A DNA stretch of 64,000 nt from Leucosporidium creatinivorum. Its lineage: Eukaryota > Basidiomycota > Microbotryomycetes > Leucosporidiales > Leucosporidiaceae. The stretch is taken from NCBI GenBank assembly GCA_001600635.1, contig BCKL01000006.1, positions 1,178,254 to 1,242,253 of the forward strand, written 5' to 3'. The notes under the pieces are model-generated. The model did no database searches. It saw only the letters and a program-made list of their open reading frames with translations, and was not told the origin of the DNA. The position numbers were made by a program, and so were the translations under genes. Shown here piece after piece: positions 56,152-64,000 of the stretch (the stretch's first letter is position 1; each line of letters begins with the position of its first letter).

Positions 56152-58716
56152 CTAATCATCTTCGCGCCACTCGTCTCTACTCCACAAATGCCCACAACCC
56201 TCGACATGCTCCGTTCTTGGCCGTCTCCACTCCTTCCGCTCCCGCGCCTCCTGCTCGGCGAAGCCCTTCTCCCTCGCTTCCCTGTCTTCCAAGCTCTCCT
56301 TCACCGCGTTCGTTTGCCCCGCTGCGAGCGAGAGATGGGCGATTCCGGGCGAGGAGGTGCAGTCGGGTGTGAGGCATAGGGAGAAGGTGGGCGTTGGCGA
56401 GAGGAGGGTGAACGATGTCGAGGAGGGCGTCGAACGAAGTAGAGAGGCGAGAAGGGATTTGAAGTGCGAGAGGAGGAGATGGCCGGTAGTTGGAGAGATG
56501 ACGACGAGATCTCGCGACTTGAGAAAGCGAACGAAGACCTCGTCCTCCTCGCCCGGCGCTCCTCCCGTACGCGCCGAGTCGTCGGTCGCCGGTAGTCCCG
56601 CCTCCTGCCGGACTCGCTCGACCTCCGTTCTGAATCCCACCATCTTCCTCCCCCAGCGCCTGCCCTCTCCCCCTCCCTCGGCCCCCGAGACGGGCACCTC
56701 CAGCTTGCCCTCTCGCTCCCACACCTCCCACCGATGCAAATATTCCTGCATCTTTAGTGCCGTCNTCTCCAAACTGTCCCTCAATCCCGCCNCAAACTCG
56801 NTGCTCCACATTCGGTGGATCTCGGCGGGGAGGGGGAAGAGGCCCATCGAGAGGCTGAGGAGAGTGGGCGTGGGAGGGAAGATGTGGACGTCGCGGATCA
56901 TGAGCATCGGTGCTGAGAGCTGCTGTTGAGCCCAGGTCGCTGGTGGTGCCGAGGGAGCTGAGGTCGTAGCCCGAGCTGGTCGAGGGGCGGTAGCGTAGCC
57001 TGAGCGACCGGCGCGCTTCTTCTTCTCGGTGGTCGGAGGTGGAAAGGCGCCAGAGCCGGGACCGTCGGGTCCTGGAGCGGCGACAGAGGTGGGCCGCTCC
57101 TTCGAGATGCGACGCCAAGTGCGAATCGCCTCCTCGGCCCGCGAGGATGGTAGACCGGCGAGAACCTTGCCTGATGAAGAGGAACCAGAGGGGGCGAAGA
57201 AAGAGAGAGTCAAGGAGAAGAGGAGGAGGTGGCGAGGAGAATAAGGTATCAGTCAGCGATGGTCGTCGAGGAGAAGGCCACTCTCGAAAACTCACCGAGC
57301 CACCGCAAGCAGGCCTTAGCCGTCTCTTCACCCATCTCCCTACTCCCCACTAGCCCACTACACCGATCCAACACCAGGTACTCGAGGTTCGGCATCAATC
57401 TCAGCATGAGCGGCAGCTTGGGCTCTCCGGCGGGGACCATCGTCGTCGAGAGGTCGAGCAGTCGAAGCGAGGGGAACGGAGCGGGTTGCGGTGCGAAGGG
57501 AGAAAGAGGGGCAGCGTAGGCGGTGAGAGCTGTGAGGACCGAGCGGCGAGGAAGGCGAAGGTGAAGGGAGGTGAGGTTTGCGCCGAGGGGCGAGAGCGAG
57601 AGTACCGTGAGGCAATGGAGTCGATGGAAGACCTGCGGCGAGATATAAGCGAGCTGGTCGAGCGGAGAGCTGTAGAGGACAACTCACAATCGGCTGCGCA
57701 AAGCTCATCTTGTCATCGTCTCCCCTCCGGCTGACCCTCGTCTCCCTCTCTCGCTGCATCTCGGCGGCGCTCGATATCGCGCTCGTCGCTACCTCGTCCA
57801 ACGCATCGCTGACCTCTTGCAAGCCGAAAGCTGGCGTTTCCTTCCGTTCGACGCCGTGATTGGGAAGGAGATCTTGACAGAAGGCGAGGCGTTTGATGGA
57901 GGAGGTGGACCAGAGCGGCGAAGAGGCGAGGAGGGAGGGGATGGCGTCAAAGTAGGTGCCCTGTTGGAAGTAGTGGAGTACCGAGGGAGCAGAGAATACG
58001 TTAGCGAGGTGTTCGGCTAGTTGCAGTGACCTCGACGAGCGACTTTACGAACGCCGAGCGGCTCGGGCGAGTGGCAAACTCACCTTGAGGAAGGTATAGT
58101 AGCTCCGCTGGGTCATGTAGGGGTTGAACCGAAGCCACAAACTTTCCAGATTGTTGCTGCCCCATCGCGGGGCTTCGAAGAGCTCTTCCAGTTGCTCCAC
58201 ACTCCAAAGAGGACCGACCGAGAGGAAGAGCGAGTTGAGCTTGGGAGGGAGCAGGAGAAAGTTGAGGATAAGTTGTGGGTCGTCTCTGTGATGTGATAGT
58301 TGGGTTAGGTAAAAAGCTACAATGCCGAGCGACTCCGAAGACTCACCGCCAGACCTCAACAGACACATTTCGAACGGCTTCTGCTAACCCTGGGAGCGCC
58401 CTCAGCTTGCGAATGGCCTGCAGCGACTGTCCTTCCCTAGTCAAATGGACGAAGCGCCAGAGCAAAGCATGCGAGACGTGGGCAAGAGGGAGAGCGCGCG
58501 TGAGGCTGAGGGCTGTTGCCTGTAGGTCGTTGCCCGCTTGACTTGAGAGGACATGGTCCCACAGCTCAGGAGGTAACAGCGCCAATGCTGAGTCCTGTAG
58601 TCGATTAGAGCCGACGAGCTTGGAGAGTAGCGAATTGAGGCGGGAGCCAAGATGCGCGGAGTCGAATCGCTCGCGGGTTGCTCTCCCGCCGTGACTTTCT
58701 GCACCTCATCAGCCAT
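56152..58716 (-). CDS. F-box-like protein with leucine-rich region
   Basis: Exon 1 is only MADE (ATG 58716-58714), joined by a GTGCAG...CTACAG intron to DSALALLPPELWDHVLSSQA, an F-box-like start (LP-x-E-L-W). Leucine-rich stretches follow: LNFLLLPPKLNSLFLSVGPL, NNLESLWLRFNPYMTQ, HRLHCLTVLSLSPLGANLTS, FPSLRLLDLSTTMVP and LMPNLEYLVLDRCSGLVGS. The C-terminal third is a separate-looking domain with RTWRRISKERPTS, a Pro/Ala linker, APMLMIRDVHIFPPTPTL, HRWEVWEREGKLEVP, FVRFLKSRDLVVISPTTGHL and a Glu/Arg-rich end (GHLWSRDEWREDD). Three N bases (56765-56801) affect single residues. The SCF-adaptor role is inferred from the F-box only. Confidence 0.68.
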
Positions 58717-59921
58717 GTCGGGCGTACCACCAAACAAGCCACAGCGTGCTACGACTTCGACCAAGAATCGGCCCCGCTCCCCTAGTCCCTACAGGACCAC
58801 CTCGGGCACAACAGTCCCAGAATTGTGAGCTCTCACCCTCGTTCTGCAGCTGTACAGCTCGTGTACGCGGAAGCTGACTCTGACCATCACCTACAGCGTC
58901 AACGAGTCCGTCTCTGCTTCTCTGCTATACGACTCGACGCGCTTGGCAGCTAACCGACTCTCCGCTCTCCGCTCTCTCCGCTCGCTGCAGGTTCTGGCAG
59001 CACACGATGAGCACAGCGGAGCAGTCAGAAGAAGACTTCAAGCATCAAGCTCTCCCCTTGGCTCGCATCAAGAAGGTCATGAAGAGCGATCCCGAGGTCA
59101 GGGTGAGCCGTTCGCCCGCGACCCTCGGCTGGAGCCTGCTGGACCAGCAGGAAGCTGAATCGGGCCTGTACGCCTATAGATGATATCGTCCGAGGTTACT
59201 GTGCTCTTCGAGAAGGCTTGCCAGAGTGAGTGGTTTCCTCTCGGCGCAAAGGCTCGGCCGCTAAATCCGCTCTCCTCTCTCGTCGTCTCTCATCTCTCGC
59301 TCTCGCACCTTCCTACGCTTTGTCGACTCTACCAACCCCACCGACATCTCCTCGCACCGCCAGTCTTCATCCAAGAGCTCACGGCCCGCTCCCACCTCGT
59401 CTCGCTCGACTCTCGCCGCCGAACCCTTTCCCGCCCCGACGTTGCCCAAGCCGTCTCCAAATCCGACATGTTTGATTTCCTCATCGACATCATCCCTCGC
59501 GACGACGCTGCTTCAGCGGGAGCCACCGCTTCAGGCTCGGCGACCCCGGCTGGCAGTGGGGGAAAGAGCGGCAAGGGCAAGAAGGGCAAGGGGAAGAAAA
59601 GGAGTAGAAAGAGTAGTGTGGATGATGAGGATGGGAATTATGGGGAGGAAGAGGGGGAGGAGACGCCGTTGGGGAGTGAGTTTGGCGCGCCGATGGAGGG
59701 CGAGTATGAGCAGGTCGGCTTTGAGGCTGAAGAGGAAGATCATGAGAGCAAGAGGGCGAGGGTGGAGGGCGAGGGGCCGGCAGTAATGCATGACCCGAAT
59801 GAGATCGTGTACGGAAGCGAGGTGGGTTGATCTCTAAATGCTCGGTCGTCGAGGTCCCAAGCTTTTCTTGCCGGCGGTTGCTAACATTGGACTCGCACAG
59901 CACCTCGGACCGAGCTACTGA
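58715..59921 (+). CDS. HAP5: CCAAT-binding factor subunit HAP5/NF-YC
   Basis: Histone-fold subunit of the heterotrimeric HAP2/3/5 (NF-Y) complex that binds CCAAT boxes. Exon 1 MSGVPPNKPQRATTSTKNR ends at GTVPE-L. A ~165-nt intron leads to FWQHTMSTAEQSEEDFKHQA and the diagnostic LPLARIKKVMKSDPEVRMIS, then SSEVTVLFEKACQIFIQELT, SRRRTLSRPDVAQAVSKSDM and FDFLIDIIPRDD. A Gly/Lys-rich linker (SGKGKKGKGKKRSRK) and acidic tail follow. A last intron (GTGGGT, CTAAC branch, CACAG) leads to HLGPSY, stop 59921, rather than the readthrough stop at 59830. The ATG overlaps the opposite-strand F-box gene's ATG by two bases in CATG. Confidence 0.9.
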
Positions 59922-60239
59922 GTAGCCTCAGGATTTGGCTCGCTCTCTCGTCTTGGCATGGACGATGGGAGATGGAGCGCGGCCCGTGAACCTGGACTCG
60001 CAGAAAGGAAGGAGACGATCAAGACGGAACATGCTCGCTTTTGTATACAGCTTGAGCCCTTGTAACATGACTAGATACCATGGACGCTGGCATCTGCTTG
60101 CCGGCGCTCAAGAGACGCGCCGACCGAGAGCTGCTCCGTGGCGAAGGATTCGCTCGAAGTCGGCCTGCGCTCTCCAACTCTCCGAGTCTCAGCCATCACA
60201 TCTTCTAATAACTGCGTCTCTGTTGCACGGAATACCAAT
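59922..60239. other. Convergent spacer between HAP5 and MTA phosphorylase
   Basis: 318 bp between the two stop codons, holding both 3'UTRs. No gene, RNA or repeat is supported. Confidence 0.4.
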
Positions 60240-61770
60240 CTACTTCTTGTCGGACGCGTGAGTCGAGTCGTCGAGGTCCTCGGTGTTGACGTGGTTGCCC
60301 TTCCACCTCGGCGCATCGTAGGGGAAGTAGGCGGGGAGGATGTACTTGAGCTTGTAGAGCTCCGAGGGCGAGACGTGCGAGTGGTTGGTCATGAGCGAGT
60401 ACTTCATCGAACCCTCGGCGGTGGTGAGGACCGACTGGGAGGCGACGGCCTCGTGCACGGCCTCGAGGATCGAAGCGGTAATGTGCTTGGAGAGGGAGGC
60501 GTTGGTGGTGAGGGTCTTCATGACCTCCTCGACGGTGACGGGGGCCTCCCCTTGCCTCCATGCGTCGTAGTCGGTGCTGTTTGTGGAGAGAGGGTCAGCT
60601 TTCGCTCGCCGAGAAGGGGTGATGGGGATGCGAGACGGACGAAGTGCAGACGAGGGCGTAGCTGTGGAATGAAGAGTCAGCTTGCGATCTGCACAGCTGT
60701 GAAGCATCGAACACACCTCAGCTCAGCCTCACGGGCAAGCTTGGCCTCGGGAATGGACGACATGTTGATGATGTCGCCGCCGAACGAGCGGTACATGTTG
60801 CTCTCGGCACGGGTCGAGAATTGCGGGCCCTCCATGACGACAAGAGTGCGCTCCTTGTGCAGGCGGGGCACGTCGGTGGGGTTGATGTGCTCGGTGAACG
60901 AGTTGATGGCCTCCTCGATGTGAGGGACGATGAACTCGGATAGCTGCTTGTCGAAAGGCTCGCCGAACATGGCGTGGCCGACCATGGATCCATCGAAGAA
61001 GGTCGAGGGGCGGATTCCCTGTGTGCAGAGTGGGTCAGCTCGAGCTGCAGCAAGGCCGAGCGCCGAGGTCCGCGAGACTCGAAAGCCGCCGACAGTGAGT
61101 CTTTCTGCGCCTTCTCGGCATTGCTGAGCCTCTACAGCGCCTCTTGTAGCTCACCTTAGTCCTGTCGATGATCTGATCGGGTACAATGATGTCTCCACTG
61201 TGAGAGAAGGGACGATAAGCTCTCGGTCCTGTTCGGCGACGACAAATATAGACGACTCACGGCCTGACCTCCTCACGAAGCGAACCGACAGCAGAGAAAG
61301 CGACGATAGCCTTGACTCCAAGGTGCTTGAGAGCAGCAATGTTGGCACGAGCGGGCACGTTGGAAGGCGCGATATTGTGAGCCGGGCCGTGGCGCGAGAT
61401 GAAGGCGACGTTGATAGGGCCCTTGGCGGTGTCGAGCTTGGCGATGGTGATGGGCGAGGAAGGAGAGCCCCAGGGCTGTAGTTCGTCGTATGCGACAGGA
61501 GAGCGACGGGCGAAAGGATCAGCGAGCTGCTTTGTTCGAGAGGGCTACAGCGAGGGAGACCAACAGTGCTGGCGCTGATCGTCTTGATAATGTGCAAGTT
61601 GTCGAGCTTGTACAATCCACTGCCGCCGATGACACCTGCGAGGAGAGCGGAAGCGAGCAGCCGGAAAGTGTCAGCAAGGTCTGGGCGAATGCTGCGCTGA
61701 GCTACATAGGGGATCTGCTGGACGCACCGATCAGAGGAGCGCCTTCGCGCATAAGAGGAGGGTATCCCAT
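60240..61770 (-). CDS. MEU1: S-methyl-5'-thioadenosine phosphorylase (Meu1/MTAP)
   Basis: Converts methylthioadenosine and phosphate to adenine and methylthioribose-1-phosphate in the methionine salvage pathway. Exon 1 [14 protein letters not shown] joins [20 protein letters not shown]. Signature blocks are [20 protein letters not shown] (phosphate/ribose binding), [97 protein letters not shown] and [20 protein letters not shown]. The C-terminus ends [12 protein letters not shown], stop 60240. Introns are short with CGCTGAC-like branches. This is the last conserved gene before the subtelomere. Confidence 0.95.
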
Positions 61771-62324
61771 GGTAGTTGAAGAGAGGTTGAGGCGGATGCG
61801 AGAAGGGAGAGCGAGAGAAGAAGTGCGGCTGAAAGCTGTGGAAAGGAGAGATGTGAGCTGTGTAGGGTCTCCGCAGAGGTCGATACTCACTCCTGAGGTG
61901 TTGAATGCCGACAAAGAGACGAGAGCAAGAAGGCGAGCGAGAACGAGGAAGACAACGTGCTGAGCGCTGAGCTCGGCTTGCGGAACTTGGTCGCTTGGGA
62001 CCGACCTCGGTGACGCCGTCACGGTTCGGTGTGGAGGAGCAGGCCCTTCTCTCTAGCGCCTCAACGACTCTGATCTCCCTCAGCAATGTCTGTAGAGGCC
62101 CCTGAGAAGCGTCGTCAACGCCGAAGCCGAAGCACCGACGCCTCTGTCGCCATTTGAGGAGCCTTACGGAGAGTGTAAGGCAGGGAAGCTCGTTGTTCTC
62201 TGAGATTCATGAAGTCTGGAGGGGCGAGTCGATAACGCCGACAGAGGCTGGGAGGGTCGCCGAAGGGGCTTCGACGAGCAGGATTCGAGCGCCGAGGAGA
62301 GTGCGTGAAGGGGGAAGTGTAGAG
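61771..62324. other. Upstream region of the phosphorylase gene, start of subtelomere
   Basis: About 550 bp with the promoter of the MTA phosphorylase gene. Short ORFs on both strands lack protein-like features. Sequence after about 62100 shows no similarity to neighbours until the repeat units start at about 62325. Confidence 0.35.
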
Positions 62325-62620
62325 CAGTGGAGCCAAACGTGTGCTGCACAGCAGAGAAATTTCACCCAGCTCGGACTACTCGACTGCAGCTGGGGGGACT
62401 TGGTGCAGGAGAGTGGAGCGCCGGCTCGGTGAACTTGCGAGTAGGGTTGGAGCTGCCGCTGCGAGTGAGCGGAGGCAGAATGGAGGCAGCACACAGGCGT
62501 CAGAGACCGGTTTCTGGCTCCCCGCGTACTCTACTGCAGGTTGAACTCTGCACCGTACCCAACCTGCAACTTTGCACTCGACAGTAGGCTGGAGGACTTG
62601 ACAACTCGACGAGGTCAAAA
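62325..62620. repeat. Subtelomeric repeat unit, copy 1
   Basis: Shares long similar blocks with 63005-63268: GGACTACTCGA (62373), GGCTCGGTG, TAGGGTTGGAGCTGCCGCTG (62442), GAGACCGGTTTCT, then AGGCTGGAGGACTTG (62586) followed by ACAACTCGACGAGGTCAA. Spacing between copies is about 650-665 bp. Not coding. Confidence 0.75.
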
Positions 62621-62869
62621 TTGAGACTTGGACTTGCGCGGGACGCTGGAGGAGTACAGACCGGCCGAGTACTGCGCTACAGAGTGTGAACAGTGGGGGC
62701 AGTACTCTGCTACAAGCTGAGACTGCTCAACTACAACTTGAGCTCCAACACCAGTGCGGAAACCACCTCGGCTTCAAGTTGCCCACTCAACTTGCGCAAG
62801 GTGTAGAGAGCGAACGGGAAAGCGTAGAGCAGCGGGGTCAAGTGTGCAGTGGAGCTTAGACAGTGCACC

Positions 62870-63268
62870 TGCCCCTCGGACTACTCGAGTACAGCAAATG
62901 GCTGATCTTGAGCTCGGACAGGTGCTCGTCTTGCCCGCACCCGACTCGGCTCGGTGCAAGTTTTGAAGAGTGGGAGAGGGAGCACACCAAGCTACAGACT
63001 CGGCGCCGGGGACAACAGAGTGCGGTTTACCAGGTTGGACTACTCGAGTACAGCAGCGGTGACTTAATGCGGGAGAACGGGAGCCCGGCTCGGTGGACAG
63101 ACGGTAGGGTTGGAGCTGCCGCTGCGAGTCAACCGAGCCGACAAGCTGCCGAGACCGGTTTCTTGCTGCCCGCGTACGCTACTACAAGCTAAGCTCTGCA
63201 CCAGACGCTACTTGCAACATTGCACTCGACGGTAGGCTGGAGGACTTGGCAACTCGACGAGGTCAAGT
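62870..63268. repeat. Subtelomeric repeat unit, copy 2 (with partial extra motif)
   Basis: The second unit covers about 63005-63268 and repeats the same ordered blocks as 62325-62620 with substitutions and small indels. A further isolated GGACTACTCGAGTACAGC motif lies at 62878-62895, matching 63037-63054 exactly. These motifs may mark older, eroded copies. Not coding. Confidence 0.72.
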
Positions 63269-63330
63269 GAAAGGCTCGAAGCCTCACTGGACGCGAGAAG
63301 CTGTAGACAGGACAAATGGGTGTAGATGTA

Positions 63331-63419
63331 CTGCAGCCTCGAGTAAGCGTCTGATCTACTACAGCGGCTAAAGAGAAGCGAAAGCAAAACGAACCTGCAG
63401 CCTCGAGTAAGCGTCTGAT
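63331..63419. repeat. 25-bp direct repeat pair
   Basis: Two identical 25-bp copies at 63331-63355 and 63395-63419 (beginning CTGCAGCCTCGAG), 64 bp apart start to start. They lie just beyond the retrotransposon remnant and may belong to its LTR. Confidence 0.85.
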
Positions 63420-63602
63420 GAGGAAAGCTGCAAGTTCGTCGCCACGCCCAAGTCCCAATTTCCCAACCTCCTATCCCTCACTCCTTTCTCAACCTCCCCC
63501 GCGGTATCACAGGCCGAAGCCTGATCACCAGCAGCTTCGGTGAGATCCCTGCTATCCTCCCAGCTCGACCGAACCATCGCCGAGCAAGGTCTCAGCCTTG
63601 CA

Positions 63603-63645
63603 CTCCTCCCCTCCAAAAAACTGCTCCCCTCCCCAAAAAATTCCC
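63603..63645 (-). other. Purine tract and possible LTR boundary of the Ty3 remnant
   Basis: Immediately after the chromodomain stop the minus strand reads two G/A runs separated by T6 blocks, ending GGAGGGGAGGAG just before TG (63602-63601). A polypurine tract followed by TG is the usual junction of an LTR element's internal region with its 3' LTR. The far LTR end was not identified. Confidence 0.4.
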
Positions 63646-63933
63646 TCACCCCTCCCGTTTCTCCCAGGCATCGAAAGCCTCCAAGTCCTCGACCTCGGCG
63701 AGGGGCAACCACGAGTCATCCGAGCTCGGGTACCCTTGCCAGTGTACGAGGAACTTCCGCCGCGCTCCTCTCCCCTTCTCATCGATGATCGCCTCGACAA
63801 AGTATTCCTCCTCCTCGTTGACCAAGATGGGGTCCGGGCGAGGAGGCTCGCGAGAGGGGAAAGGGGAGGGATCGTTGGAGACGTAGGCCTTGAGCTTCTC
63901 GACGTGGAACATGTTGTGCAACTTGTCGGGTTG
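63646..63933 (-). mobile_element. Truncated Ty3/gypsy chromovirus pol end: integrase tail and chromodomain
   Basis: The minus-strand frame reads PDKLHNMFHVEKLKAYVSND, the integrase C-terminal boundary typical of Ty3 polyproteins (xHxVFHVSxLK). It then runs through a Pro-rich spacer to the chromodomain EEEEYFVEAIIDEKG, RKFLVHWQGYPSSDDSWLPL and AEVEDLEAFDAW, with the aromatic cage residues (Tyr, Trp, Trp) visible. Stop at 63646. Everything 5' of PDK (protease, reverse transcriptase, RNase H, most of integrase) is replaced by telomere repeat. The element is therefore a dead 3' fragment with its 5' side facing the chromosome end. Confidence 0.85.
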
Positions 63934-64000
63934 GGTTAGGGTTGGGTTAGGGTTGGGTTAGGGCTGGGTGAAGGGTTGGGTTAGGGTTAGGGTTAGGGTT
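63928..64000 (+). repeat. Telomere repeat tract, TTAGGG type
   Basis: G-rich strand runs 5'->3' toward the right end, as expected of a right telomere. Outer units are pure GGGTTA, and inner units alternate with GGGTT (missing A), plus one GGGCTGGGTGAA variant block at about 63961-63972. The window therefore ends at or near a true chromosome end. Confidence 0.95.

Noticed and set aside
59180-59830. HAP5 ending at the readthrough stop 59830
   Set aside because: The sequence GTGGGT...CTAAC...CACAG after GSE is a good intron, and splicing gives SEHLGPSY; the readthrough end is less likely.

Overview
This window is intron-rich, GC-rich fungal nuclear DNA that runs into a chromosome end: the last ~70 bases are TTAGGG-type telomere repeat. 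Introns are short (about 50-100 nt), begin GTGAGT/GTGAGC, carry a strong CTGAC or CTAAC branch site and end in CAG. This style, together with the gene content (UCS/She4 protein, cellulose-synthase-like GT2, acid trehalase, DUF3292-type protein, chromodomain Ty3 remnant), fits a basidiomycete yeast. A red yeast-like Pucciniomycotina/Microbotryomycete is my best guess, but the species cannot be fixed from sequence alone. Coordinates of multi-exon genes are given as start-to-stop spans, and exon joins were read by eye.

Layout. 0-8 kb: GT2 membrane glycosyltransferase (5' end outside the window), She4/UNC-45 myosin chaperone, MATE-like transporter. 8.5-11.2 kb: a divergent pair of MYND zinc-finger genes and a small secreted protein. 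11.6-20 kb: DUF3292-type membrane protein, NYN/PIN-like nuclease, cyclin C. 20.4-24.4 kb: tandem pair of seven-TM receptor-like proteins. 24.9-29 kb: charged nuclear protein divergent from a BIG1/Voa1-like ER protein. 29-36.3 kb: a second, inverted copy of the MYND pair, Vps60/CHMP5, a Gly-rich protein, a 1.3-kb gene-empty stretch and a fifth MYND gene. 36.4-43.5 kb: Rab escort protein, RuvB-like 1, a hypothetical gene and an F-box protein. 43.6-50.2 kb: membrane GH5 mannanase-like protein and GH65 acid trehalase. 50.2-61.8 kb: aquaglyceroporin, N2227-like methyltransferase, AIM6-like phosphodiesterase, F-box-like protein, HAP5/NF-YC and MTA phosphorylase. 61.8-64 kb: subtelomeric repeats, a truncated chromodomain retrotransposon end, telomere.

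Most genes are housekeeping and do not form a pathway cluster. The most distinctive content is the five-gene MYND family. Two divergent pairs share almost identical ~112-bp bidirectional promoters and lie in inverted orientation ~20 kb apart, with conserved finger 'heads' attached to different 'tails'. Other notable points are a predicted RuvB-like 1 start codon split by an intron, a GH5 barrel interrupted by a transmembrane hairpin, a tandem 7TM pair, start codons of HAP5 and an F-box gene overlapping head to head, and a telomere sitting directly on a broken Ty3 element.
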